64,000 nt of DNA, taken from the NCBI GenBank assembly GCA_025964775.1, contig JAOPYE010000002.1, forward strand, positions 1 to 64,000. The letters are read 5' to 3'. The position numbers and the translations under genes are program-made. Numbering within the stretch: position 1 is the stretch's first letter; each line of letters opens with the position of its first letter. Shown here one piece after another: positions 34,914 through 42,932 of the stretch. The notes under the pieces are model-generated. The model was not told the DNA's origin, ran no database searches, and worked only from the letters and a program-made list of their open reading frames with translations. This stretch comes from Marmoricola sp. Lineage in GTDB: Bacteria; Actinomycetota; Actinomycetes; Propionibacteriales; Nocardioidaceae.

Positions 34914-36014
34914 TCAGGGATGTGGTCGACGGGAGGGCAACGTGAACGGGGGACGAACCTTTCGGAGGAGCAGCACCGCGCCGACGATCACGACGAGGCC
35001 GATAACGATCCAGATCCACATAAAGGCGGCGCCGTGCCCGGAACTGCTCGATGAACGCGCCGTCGTTGCGCCGGATGAGGTCGGCGCACCCGCGGTCGTC
35101 GGGGAGGTGGTGCTCGGGCTGGCTGCCCTGCTCGGAGTGGATACCGGTTTCGGGTCGAACTTTGCGGATGCCGGTGGAAGCCCGTTCACCAGCTTGGAGC
35201 CCTCACCCGGGCTCGCGGTGAGCACGCGGTAGCCGGCCGACGTCCGTACCGGATCGCCGGGCTTGGCGACGGTGCGCAGAGTCAGCCAGGCCGAGAGTGC
35301 CCGCCCGTCGGGACCCACCTTGACCAAGGGCTCCAGCTCGCTGTTGTAGCCAGCGGACACGTACAGGACGACGCTGATCCGGGTACCCGCGGGCCAGGCG
35401 TTCATGATCGACGTACCTTCCGGCGTCGCCGAGACCGCGTTGTCGCTGATGTCGTGCAGCACCAGACGGGAATCGAACGCCTGAACCGGACGACCCGCGT
35501 GCCAGAACTTGTCCCACTGCTGCTGGGTGGAGACGAACGTGCCGGAATCGTTGGCGGTCCTGGATCCGGCAACAGCCGAACCCATCCCCATGTCGGTCCA
35601 CCACGTGAAGGCTTCACCGGCGGGCTCGCCGGCGTGGACCCGAGGGCGCTCGGTCGAGCCGTCGCTCGAGGCCGGGACGAACGCCACCCGCAGCTTGTCG
35701 AACGACCCGCCGTCGGACAGGAGTCGATGGAGAGCGGCCACCGACGCAGTGGTGACGACCCCCTGGCTGTTGGCTGCGTTCAGGGAGAAGTAGGTGGTCC
35801 CGGTCTTCGGGCCACCTTCATGGCCCCACCACCCGTTGACGACGGCATAGCCAGGGTCGCCGATCGGGCCCTTGGTCCCGGTCTCGAACATGACTTCGGC
35901 CACCGAGCCGCGGGGAATGGCTGCCGTCGCGTTCGCCGCCCATCCGGCGACAACTCCGGTCACCAGGCACACGCCCACCGCGACCGCAAGGCCCAAGCGT
36001 GCCCGGGATCTCAT
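34914..36014 (-). CDS. WWGHEG-module protein with C-terminal membrane anchor
   Basis: 366 residues from ATG at 36014 (ATGA overlap with the gene upstream). After the signal peptide the shared module is seen: VVNGWWGHEGGPKTGTTYF, AFTWWTDMGMG, SIMNAWPAGTRISVVLYVS and VRTSAGYRVL. It ends with a Ser/Thr/Pro linker, one transmembrane helix (FMWIWIVIGLVVIVGAVLLL) and a basic tail. There are no Ig repeats. The domain makeup suggests the membrane-bound partner of the wall-bound WWGHEG proteins on either side. Confidence 0.75.
   Translation of the reverse strand: MRSRARLGLAVAVGVCLVTGVVAGWAANATAAIPRGSVAEVMFETGTKGPIGDPGYAVVNGWWGHEGGPKTGTTYFSLNAANSQGVVTTASVAALHRLLSDGGSFDKLRVAFVPASSDGSTERPRVHAGEPAGEAFTWWTDMGMGSAVAGSRTANDSGTFVSTQQQWDKFWHAGRPVQAFDSRLVLHDISDNAVSATPEGTSIMNAWPAGTRISVVLYVSAGYNSELEPLVKVGPDGRALSAWLTLRTVAKPGDPVRTSAGYRVLTASPGEGSKLVNGLPPASAKFDPKPVSTPSRAASPSTTSPTTAGAPTSSGATTARSSSSSGHGAAFMWIWIVIGLVVIVGAVLLLRKVRPPFTLPSRRPHP
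34937..34958 (-). promoter_or_regulatory. PHO-box-like direct repeat inside the end of the 366-residue gene
   Basis: On the minus strand the 11-bp units GTTCGTCCCCC and GTTCACGTTGC follow each other. The site lies within the last codons of the WWGHEG-anchor gene and 60-81 bp upstream of the next start at 34877. Spacing and orientation fit a PhoP-activated promoter for the downstream operon. Confidence 0.55.
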
Positions 36015-37198
36015 GCTCGACCAGCTTTCGAGGTGGCGAGAACGCGCTGCTTGCTGCTCCGCTGCCCCTTGACCGGGGGGTGTTCCTTGCGGTGTCTACG
36101 CCAGCGTCGGTAGCGGCGTTGAGCCTCGTAGGTGAGCAGGATCAGCCCGACGACGATCGCGATCAGGATCCACGGCACCGGCCACAACCCGACACTCTGG
36201 GAGGCGGGCGCGGTGGTGAGCACCACCGCCGGATCGACGGGCGTCCCGAAGGCGCTGGCAACGGTGTGCCACGACCCGAAGCCGAACGCCTTGGGCACCG
36301 TCACCGAAACGGTGACGCTGCTCCCCGGGAAGAGGTTGGAGAGCTCACCCGGGTAGCTCCGCACCGGGCCCAGGAACCATCGCGTCGTGTTGATCAGCGT
36401 TGAGGCGTTCAGGCGAACGTTGCCAGTATTGGTCACCGTGAACGTCACCGCGAACTGGCTCTTGCCCCACGCGTTTCCCGGTTCCTTCCAGCGGGCGGAA
36501 AGGTGGCTGACCCGCAGGCCGGAGCGGAGTTCGCCAGCCAGGTGGATGTAGACGGCGACACCCAACCGCTGCACCAGGGTGATGTTGGCGCCCTGGCGGT
36601 TCTTGGCCGGGGCATCCAGTTCGGCCACGATGGCAGCCGCGTGGTCCCCCGGGGTTGCGGTCGACGGGACCCGGGCGTTGAAGGGCACGAGCACCCGCCC
36701 AGGGACGTTGCTGTTGTTGGCACCGGCATGACTGGCCGGGATGGTGACGCGCAGCAGCTTCCGGCCCTTGAGGGTGAGCCACGATCCGGCGGCGGTCAAC
36801 TTCTGGTTCTTCGTGGTCAGCTGGAACGTCGTCGACCCGTTCTGGCTGGCGTCGGCGGGGTAGACCAGGACTGTCACCGGCGTACGACTGACGTTGACGA
36901 GCGCGACCGCGTCGCGGACAACGCCACCCGCCTGGGTCTGGGACGAGATGTAGGGGCGGCCGTCGAAATAGTGGTCCTTGGGGACCTGAACGGCCGGGCC
37001 GATGGCGAACGTGAGCTTCTTGTCGTTCTTCGCCGATTGACCTGGAGTCGTCGGCGCGCTCGTCACCGTGGTGTGGGGGCTCGGCGTGGCAGTGGTGGCA
37101 CTGCGCGCCGGGACGGCGAGTGCAGGAGCAGAAAACGCGGCCGCACCCGGGAGGGCGATCGCCAGCAATGCGATGAGTATTCGGATGGAGGGGCGCAT
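36011..37198 (-). CDS. DUF916 / WxL-interacting-protein-like membrane protein
   Basis: 395 residues from ATG at 37198; the longer frame upstream reads through the preceding hairpin. After the signal peptide and a Thr/Ser/Pro stretch comes FAIGPAVQVPKDHYFDGRPYI, then two beta-rich domains (RDAVALVNVSRTPVTVLVYP, later RVLVPFNARVPSTATPGDHA and FTVTNTGNVRLNASTLI), a transmembrane helix (WPVPWILIAIVVGLILL) and a very basic tail. This matches the DUF916 plus DUF3324 layout of proteins that in Firmicutes bind WxL proteins and peptidoglycan. It stands directly after the WxL-like protein gene, as in WxL operons. Confidence 0.78.
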   Translation of the reverse strand: MRPSIRILIALLAIALPGAAAFSAPALAVPARSATTATPSPHTTVTSAPTTPGQSAKNDKKLTFAIGPAVQVPKDHYFDGRPYISSQTQAGGVVRDAVALVNVSRTPVTVLVYPADASQNGSTTFQLTTKNQKLTAAGSWLTLKGRKLLRVTIPASHAGANNSNVPGRVLVPFNARVPSTATPGDHAAAIVAELDAPAKNRQGANITLVQRLGVAVYIHLAGELRSGLRVSHLSARWKEPGNAWGKSQFAVTFTVTNTGNVRLNASTLINTTRWFLGPVRSYPGELSNLFPGSSVTVSVTVPKAFGFGSWHTVASAFGTPVDPAVVLTTAPASQSVGLWPVPWILIAIVVGLILLTYEAQRRYRRWRRHRKEHPPVKGQRSSKQRVLATSKAGRA

Positions 37199-37241
37199 GG
37201 GGGCTTTCTGGTTGGGGATGTACGCCCAGGGGCGGCGTGCC

Positions 37242-37273
37242 GGTGGGACGGATGCCGTGGCATCCGCCCCACC
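37242..37273 (-). terminator. hairpin after the WxL-like gene
   Basis: Arms 37242-37256 and 37259-37273 pair over 15 bp with one mismatch and a 2-nt gap between them. The hairpin lies in the 120-bp gap between the 678-residue gene (stop at 37319) and the DUF916 gene. There is no U tract, so it may be a partial terminator or a processing site. Confidence 0.5.
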
Positions 37274-37318
37274 GCGAGTGACGCGTCCGTCTCTCGCCGC
37301 CCCCAAGGCGGTCTGGTG

Positions 37319-39355
37319 CTACTGGGACAACGCGGTGAAGGTGACCGTGCCCGCGTAGTGGCCAGCCTCGGTGTCGGCCGGAGCCAACACCGTGAGCGTG
37401 CCGCCGAACGTCCACGAGCCGACACCGTGCGCGGTGTGAGCGATGGTCTTCGCCGGGAGACCAGCGAGGCCGAGGGTCCCGCTCGCGTTGGCCTCAACAG
37501 CAGGACCTGCCGCGGCTGCGCCAGGAAGCGCGTCAGCCGGGACATTGGTGTAGGTGATCAGGCCACCGGTCGGCGTGAGCCCCGACAGCAACCCGGTGAT
37601 TCCCACGTTCTGAGCGTTGATCACGCCCAGTCCGTCGGTACCACCAGTCAGGATGCTCGACTGAGCGGTCACCGTCCACGGAAGGTCACCCGCCCGCGTG
37701 TCCGTCACCGAGATTCCGGCGAACGGCGCGCTGCCCGAGTAACCCGTCGTCGGGTCGGTGTTAGGCGACAGGGTTCCGACGTTGATCGGGTTGGTGCTCG
37801 TGTACGGCGTGGTGATCGCCAGCGAACCGGCCGGGATGTCAGCCGTGACGTTACCGATCGCGGTCGGGTTGGCCGCTGCTGCCACCGTCAGTGCACTCGA
37901 GGAGTTGTTCGAGGACTGGTAGTTGACGTTGTCGGTCGGGGTGAAGTCGGCCTCGACCACCCAACTGCCGGCAGCCGGGAAGCTGATGACGGTCTGGGCG
38001 TTGTTGGTACCGGTCGGCACACCGCTGGCGAAGGTGTTCGCCGTGGTGCTGCCGTTCAGGAAGCCCTTGTAGGTGACCTGACCGGGGAGCTGCGTCGAGC
38101 TGGCGTCACCAGTCCGGAACGAGTTGGCCGTCAGCGTGACCGAGTCACCCGCGTGCAGGTTGGTGTTCGGGTTGACGGCGAGCACGGTCGTGGTGTTGTT
38201 CGCGGTGATCGTGAACGACTCGGCGGCAGCGTTCGACGACGAGAGCGACACACCGGTCAACGGTCCGGTGTAGGTGGCCGTGATGGAGTGCGGACCCGGG
38301 CTCAGCGAGCTGACCGGGAGGGTCGCCTTACCGCTCGCGTTCGGGGTTGCCGAGCCGAGGGCGGTCGAGGAACCGTCAGCGAAGAACGAGACCGAACCGG
38401 TGGTGACCGGCGAGTTGCCGTTGTCGGTGTCAGTGACGGTGGTGCTGAAGTTCACCGTGGCACCCGGGCTGGCGGGCGAGGTGACGTCGGAGGTGACGGC
38501 CGTGGACGCGGTGCGATCGCCGGCTGCCGTGTCGATGTAACCGGCCGAGGTACGGACGGTGTCGTAGCTGGCCGGGAAGCCAGCCGCAGGGTCCTTGCTG
38601 TGGTCAGCCGGGAGCGCGGCCGTCGTGAGCGGAACGTACGCCGCCTCGGCGACACCACCGGGACCAACCTTGACGGTCGGCTCGTTGTTACTGGGATCCG
38701 TGCCGTCCGAGACGTAGTAGACCAGGCCGATGGTGGTGCCTGCCGGCCAGTTGTTCAGGATCGACTTGCCGATCGCGTGGGCCCCCGAGAGCGGCGCACC
38801 CGGTGCGGCAGCGTCGATCGCGTTCAGGTTGTTGTCGAAGCCGTACGTCGGCTGGCCAGCCGCGAACCAGGCGCTGTAGCTGGCGTTGGTCGAGATTGCG
38901 TCGACGTAGTCGTTCTGGCTGGTGTTACCGCTGAGCGAGGCACCGAACGTCGAGGCGTCGAACCACTGGTACGCCTGACCGACGGTCTCACCAGCGGTGA
39001 CGGTCGGTTTGACGTTGGCCAGGGTCGGGTTCTGGACGAACGCCACGGTGACGTTGCCTGCGGTCGCGTCCGGGCCGATCTTGGCCAGGGTGGCGGCCAG
39101 GGTCGAGCCGGAGGTGTTGAGGCTGAAGAACGTCGCCTGGCTGTGGGCGGCACCTTCGTGACCCCACCAACCACTGGCGAGGGCGTTCGCGCCGGACCCG
39201 GTCAGAGAACCGGCCTCGAGGATGATTTCAGCAGCGCCCGGAGTGGGTGCGTGGGCACTGGCAGCGGTGGCCGTGGCGAGGATCGCTGTGGGGATCGCGA
39301 GCGCCAGGGCACCAGCCACGATGCGGCGGCGCCGCATCAGGGGGGAACGCAACAT
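37319..39355 (-). CDS. WWGHEG-module surface protein with Ig-like repeats and WxL-like C-terminal domain
   Basis: 678 residues from ATG at 39355. Order: signal peptide, WWGHEG module (LASGWWGHEGAAHSQATFF, YQWFDASTFG, NDYVDAIS, SILNNWPAGTTIGLVYYVS), two Ig-like domains, and a C-terminal domain with FAGISVTDTRAGDLPWTVTA and ending HYAGTVTFTALSQ. These two segments are at the places of the two Trp-x-Leu motifs of WxL domains (here W-T-V), which bind peptidoglycan non-covalently. The next gene encodes a DUF916 partner. It is therefore probably retained on the wall without sortase. Confidence 0.75.
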   Translation of the reverse strand: MLRSPLMRRRRIVAGALALAIPTAILATATAASAHAPTPGAAEIILEAGSLTGSGANALASGWWGHEGAAHSQATFFSLNTSGSTLAATLAKIGPDATAGNVTVAFVQNPTLANVKPTVTAGETVGQAYQWFDASTFGASLSGNTSQNDYVDAISTNASYSAWFAAGQPTYGFDNNLNAIDAAAPGAPLSGAHAIGKSILNNWPAGTTIGLVYYVSDGTDPSNNEPTVKVGPGGVAEAAYVPLTTAALPADHSKDPAAGFPASYDTVRTSAGYIDTAAGDRTASTAVTSDVTSPASPGATVNFSTTVTDTDNGNSPVTTGSVSFFADGSSTALGSATPNASGKATLPVSSLSPGPHSITATYTGPLTGVSLSSSNAAAESFTITANNTTTVLAVNPNTNLHAGDSVTLTANSFRTGDASSTQLPGQVTYKGFLNGSTTANTFASGVPTGTNNAQTVISFPAAGSWVVEADFTPTDNVNYQSSNNSSSALTVAAAANPTAIGNVTADIPAGSLAITTPYTSTNPINVGTLSPNTDPTTGYSGSAPFAGISVTDTRAGDLPWTVTAQSSILTGGTDGLGVINAQNVGITGLLSGLTPTGGLITYTNVPADALPGAAAAGPAVEANASGTLGLAGLPAKTIAHTAHGVGSWTFGGTLTVLAPADTEAGHYAGTVTFTALSQ

Positions 39356-39415
39356 TGACTTCTCTTTCTAAGAGGTAGTGGTGCGAGGTTGAGGAGAGGT
39401 GAAGAGTCAGACCTG

Positions 39416-39454
39416 CTGTGTGGGTCCCGTGGTGCAGACCCGGGACCCACACAG
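39416..39454 (-). terminator. strong hairpin terminator after the secreted PstS-like gene
   Basis: Perfect 14-bp arms at 39416-39429 and 39441-39454 enclose an 11-nt loop, starting 5 bp after the stop at 39460. The stem is GC-rich. It separates the abundant-looking secreted PstS-like gene from the WxL-like gene downstream. Confidence 0.75.
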
Positions 39455-39459
39455 GTGGA

Positions 39460-40782
39460 TCAGTAACCAGCCGGGCAGGTGCCCGGGAGCGCTGAGCCCG
39501 TGCCCGTGGAGTACGACAGGACGCCGAAGCCGAACTTCTTGATGATCGTCTTGCCACCGCTGGAGAAGATCTGGCCGGTGCCACCACCCGACAGGGTGCT
39601 GACGAGGGCGCTCTGCTTCGGGGTACCACCGATGAACGACGCGGCGATGATGTCGTAGGTGTCACGGTTGAAGACGCCGACGCCGGGCACCGGAGCAACG
39701 TTGAAGTTGCCCGAGAAGTCCGTGCTTCCGAACATCGGGCCCTGAGCAGCCGAGCTGCCGGAGCCGATCACGGCCGCGTTGACCACGTTGCTCGTGTCGA
39801 TGAAGGACGCGATCGCCATCGTCGTGTTGTTCAGCGTGTTCGTCGCAGCACCAGTCTGCTGCGAGATCCACTGCGCAGCCGAGAACGGAATGATCGCGCC
39901 AGCAACGGTCAGCGCACGACCGTTGTTCTCCTCGTACGGCGCCCCGGTACCGGTGACCGAACCGGGCGCATCGCTGACGTACGCCGCGTTGGCACCCTGG
40001 GTGTTGCTGATGCCTGCGGCGCTCGCGAAGAACTTCCGGGTTCCGGACGCGCTCTGCGGCAGGGTCGGGAACACCTGGAAGGAGGACCCGACGGCGAGGC
40101 CGTTGTTGTTGCCTGCGACACCGTTGAGGAATACCTGGGCAGTCGCATCAGCGTGTGCGTCGCTCTCGGCCACGCCACCCGCGGTCTCGAAGGTGACGAC
40201 GCCGTCCGCGCTGGGCAGGCCCTTGTAGAGCGCAGTGATGTCAGCCGTCGTCAGGGCGAGGCCCGACGGCAGGCCGCTGGAGGCAGCGCCGACAACCTGG
40301 GTGTTGTAGCCCATCGACACCGCGTCACGAGCGAACGGGAGGTAGGTCAGCGGGCCGGAAGTGCCCGAAGGACCGCTGGAGGAACGCGCGAAGTCGACCT
40401 CCTGGTTGTTCAGGTTCCAGCTGGAGGCGGGCGTGCTGATGTTCAGCAGGTGGGTCGGGTCGCCGGTCGTGTCCCAGGTCGCGCACTCGGCCTTCTGGCC
40501 ATCGCCCGAACCGTTCGGCCGCGAGAACCAGGTACCGGCGGTCTTGGTGTGGATCGTGTTGTAGGCGACACCGTTGCTGGTGGCGTCGAACGAAGCGATC
40601 GACGGCACCACGGCAGTCGAGTCGTTGGTCAGGCCGTTCCAGACGTCCTGAATCGTGTCGGAGCCGACGGTCGCGTAGGGGCGAACCGGATCGGCGAACG
40701 CGGGGACCGCGGCCATGGAGACCAACGCGGACGTGGCAAGGACTGCCACGCCGCTGGCCACAAACTTCTTGCTCAGCTTCAT
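39460..40782 (-). CDS. secreted PstS-like substrate-binding protein (VGSDTIQD family)
   Basis: 440 residues from ATG at 40782. A Sec signal peptide (AVPAFAD) is followed by YATVGSDTIQDVWNGL, EVDFARSSSG in the place of the PstS Asp segment, LPFARDAVSMG, and PQSASGTRKFF in the place of the phosphate-binding SGT loop. There is neither lipobox nor transmembrane tail, so the protein should be released or held by partners. It is the first gene of the supercluster, has its own terminator and a PHO-box-like site far upstream. Its paralogue with an Ig tail is at 15184-17109. Phosphate as ligand is inferred. Confidence 0.82.
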   Translation of the reverse strand: MKLSKKFVASGVAVLATSALVSMAAVPAFADPVRPYATVGSDTIQDVWNGLTNDSTAVVPSIASFDATSNGVAYNTIHTKTAGTWFSRPNGSGDGQKAECATWDTTGDPTHLLNISTPASSWNLNNQEVDFARSSSGPSGTSGPLTYLPFARDAVSMGYNTQVVGAASSGLPSGLALTTADITALYKGLPSADGVVTFETAGGVAESDAHADATAQVFLNGVAGNNNGLAVGSSFQVFPTLPQSASGTRKFFASAAGISNTQGANAAYVSDAPGSVTGTGAPYEENNGRALTVAGAIIPFSAAQWISQQTGAATNTLNNTTMAIASFIDTSNVVNAAVIGSGSSAAQGPMFGSTDFSGNFNVAPVPGVGVFNRDTYDIIAASFIGGTPKQSALVSTLSGGGTGQIFSSGGKTIIKKFGFGVLSYSTGTGSALPGTCPAGY

Positions 40783-40937
40783 CGAGGTTTACCCAGGTCT
40801 TTCTGTCTCGGTTCGTCCGTCCGCACATGCGAGACGAACGCAAAACGGGCATCCGACGCCGCAAGGAGATTCAGACAGGGCTATGTCCCCCAGCGCCGCG
40901 AGAAGTCTCGCCAAGAAGGTGGTCGAGCGCGGTAGTG

Positions 40938-40959
40938 GAGCCGAGAACGAAATGCGAAC
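40938..40959 (-). promoter_or_regulatory. PHO-box-like direct repeat upstream of the secreted PstS-like gene
   Basis: On the minus strand the 11-bp units GTTCGCATTTC and GTTCTCGGCTC follow each other, about 160 bp upstream of the start at 40782. The surrounding stretch 40783-41074 contains no gene that I can support; it is the likely promoter and leader region of the first supercluster transcript. Confidence 0.5.
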
Positions 40960-41074
40960 AGCAGGTAAAACCGGCTACGGCATTGAGGTTTGCGCTACGA
41001 CGCGTCGGGGTAACCTGCCCCGCCGACGGCGCGTCTGACGCAGAGATCCGGGGCCTGGTCAGCCACGTGATCGG

Positions 41075-41158
41075 TCAGGCATCGGCTGACGTCGCAGCGT
41101 ATTCCGCCAGGCTGCGCAGGATGCAGAACTCGTTGCCCTCGGGGTGCCCCGGCAGGTT
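41075..41158 (-). pseudogene. remnant of a VOC/glyoxalase-family protein (C-terminal end)
   Basis: A 27-codon open stretch ending at TGA 41075-41077 reads HPEGNEFCILRSLAEYAA. The D/H-PEGNEFC-x-L segment is the end of VOC-superfamily (glyoxalase/bleomycin resistance) proteins, where the Glu is a metal ligand. No start or N-terminal part exists: the upstream side is the 3' end of glpD. I read this as a gene remnant left after a rearrangement. Confidence 0.5.
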
Positions 41159-41165
41159 CGGTTTT

Positions 41166-42890
41166 CTACCCCGCCCAGGGCCCCTCGGGCGCCTGCACCC
41201 GGGCCTCGTCGGCCTCCTGGTCGGTGAGCTTCTCCTGGGACTGGCGCTCGGCTTCGACGCGACGCAGGTAGTGGTCGACCTCTTCGTCGATCCGGGCCCG
41301 GTCCCAGCCGAGGACGCCCGCCATCAGCTCGGCCACCTGCTGGGCCGAGAGCGTGCCGCGGTCGAACATCTCGATCGAGATCCGGGTGCGCCGGGTGAGC
41401 ACGTCGTCCAGGTGTCGGGCGCCTTCGTGGGTCACCGCGTAGACAACCTCGGCGCACAGGTAGTCCTCGGCATGGATCAGCGGCTCGGCCAGCGACGGGT
41501 CGTCGGTCATCAGGTCGAGGAGCTCGTCGACCATGCCGCCGTACCGGCCGAGCAGGTGGTCGATCTGCGCCAGGTCCAGCCCGGAGGCCCGCGCGAGTGT
41601 CGCGCGCTGGTTCGTCCGGGTCTCGAAGCCGTGCGCCCCGAGCAGCGGGATCCGTTCGGTGATGCTCGGCCGTACGCCGTCCAGGGAACGTGCCGCGAGG
41701 TCGACGGCGTCCTTCGCCATCACCCGGTACGTCGTCAGCTTGCCGCCCGCGATCAGGACCAGCCCGGGCACCGGCGCGACCACGGTGTGCTCGCGCGAGA
41801 TCTTCGAGGTCGCATCGCTCTCGCCCTTGAGCAGGGGGCGCAGCCCGGCGTACACGCCCTCGACGTCGTCGTGGTCGAGGGGATCCTTCAGCAGCGTGTT
41901 GACGTGGCCCAGGACATAGTCGATGTCGGCCCGGGACGCGGCCGGGTGCGCCAGGTCGAGGTTCCACGCGGTGTCGGTGGTGCCGATGATCCAGTGCCGC
42001 CCCCACGGGATCACGAAGAGCACCGACTTCTCGGTCTTGGTGATGAAGCCGGTCTCCGACCGGATCCGGTCCCGGGGCACGACCAGGTGGATGCCCTTGC
42101 TGGCCTCGACGTGCAGCGCCCCACGACCGCCGACCAGCTCCTGGATCTCGTCGGTCCAGACCCCGGCGCAGTTGATCACGACCTTGGCACGCACCTCGAG
42201 GTTCACGTCGTTCTCGAGGTCCCGGATCGTCGCGCCGCAAACAGCCCCTTGTCCTGAGCCTGTCGAAGGGTCCCGCAGGAATCCGATGACCTTGGTCCGG
42301 GACGCAACATGGGCTCCGTACGCCGCCGCGGTCCGGGCGATGTTCATCACCAGACGGGCGTCGTCGACCTGGCAGTCGTAGTAGCGGATCGCTCCGGTCA
42401 GCTCGTCGGTGCGCAGGTCCGGGGCCATCCGGGCGACCTGGCGGCGGAACAGGTGCTTGTGCTTCGGCACCCCCATGTCGTACTTGCCCGTCATGGCCAT
42501 GCCGTCGTACAGCACCAGGCCGGCACCGACGTACGGGCGCTCCCAGGTCTTGTGCAGCGGATAGAGGAACGGGACCGGCCGGACGAGGTGGGGTGCCAGC
42601 CTGGTCAGCAGCAGGCCGCGCTCCTCGAGAGCCTCGCGGACCAGGCCGAAGTCGAACATCTCCAGGTAGCGCAGGCCGCCGTGCACCAGCTTGCTGCTGC
42701 GCGAGCTGGTACCGCTGGCGAAGTCGCGCTGCTCGACGATCGCGGTCGACAGTCCGCGCGAGACCGCGTCGAGCGCGACACCGGCGCCGACCACCCCGCC
42801 GCCGACCACCAGGACGTCGAGCTCTTGGGTCGACATGCCGGTCAGGGCGGCCGCGCGCGAATCGGGTCCGAGGTCCGCGGTCAACGCCAT
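41166..42890 (-). CDS. glpD: glycerol-3-phosphate dehydrogenase (FAD-dependent, GlpD)
   Basis: 574 residues from ATG at 42890. It oxidises glycerol-3-phosphate to dihydroxyacetone phosphate and passes electrons to menaquinone at the membrane. Dinucleotide-binding VVGGGVVGAGVALDAVSRG, ASGTSSRSSKLVHGGLRYLE, GIHLVVPRDRI and LIAGGKLTTYRVMA are intact, and the C-terminal DAO_C domain is present. Residues near 206-214 (DPSTGSGQG) are an in-frame insertion encoded by a palindromic repeat (42245-42270) that orthologues would not be expected to have. The C-terminus is directly followed by a VOC gene remnant, so the last residues may be foreign. Confidence 0.94.
   Translation of the reverse strand: MALTADLGPDSRAAALTGMSTQELDVLVVGGGVVGAGVALDAVSRGLSTAIVEQRDFASGTSSRSSKLVHGGLRYLEMFDFGLVREALEERGLLLTRLAPHLVRPVPFLYPLHKTWERPYVGAGLVLYDGMAMTGKYDMGVPKHKHLFRRQVARMAPDLRTDELTGAIRYYDCQVDDARLVMNIARTAAAYGAHVASRTKVIGFLRDPSTGSGQGAVCGATIRDLENDVNLEVRAKVVINCAGVWTDEIQELVGGRGALHVEASKGIHLVVPRDRIRSETGFITKTEKSVLFVIPWGRHWIIGTTDTAWNLDLAHPAASRADIDYVLGHVNTLLKDPLDHDDVEGVYAGLRPLLKGESDATSKISREHTVVAPVPGLVLIAGGKLTTYRVMAKDAVDLAARSLDGVRPSITERIPLLGAHGFETRTNQRATLARASGLDLAQIDHLLGRYGGMVDELLDLMTDDPSLAEPLIHAEDYLCAEVVYAVTHEGARHLDDVLTRRTRISIEMFDRGTLSAQQVAELMAGVLGWDRARIDEEVDHYLRRVEAERQSQEKLTDQEADEARVQAPEGPWAG
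42245..42270. repeat. REP-like palindromic element inserted in frame in glpD
   Basis: The plus strand carries CTTGTCCTGAGCCTGTCGAA inside CCC...GGG ends. This core (CCTGAGCCTGTCGAAGG, or CCTTCGACAGGCTCAGG on the other strand) is a short interspersed repeat I know from many bacterial genomes. In glpD it is translated as DPSTGSGQG, in a surface loop between FAD-domain strands. No second copy was seen in this window. Confidence 0.6.
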
Positions 42891-42932
42891 GGAGCCAGTC
42901 TTCCAGACCTGCGGACCCGATCCGCCGGGCGT

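Noticed and set aside
36503..39358. A 951-codon plus-strand frame opposite the WxL-like gene
   Set aside because: Antisense shadow with Arg/Gly/Asp-rich composition and no recognisable domain.
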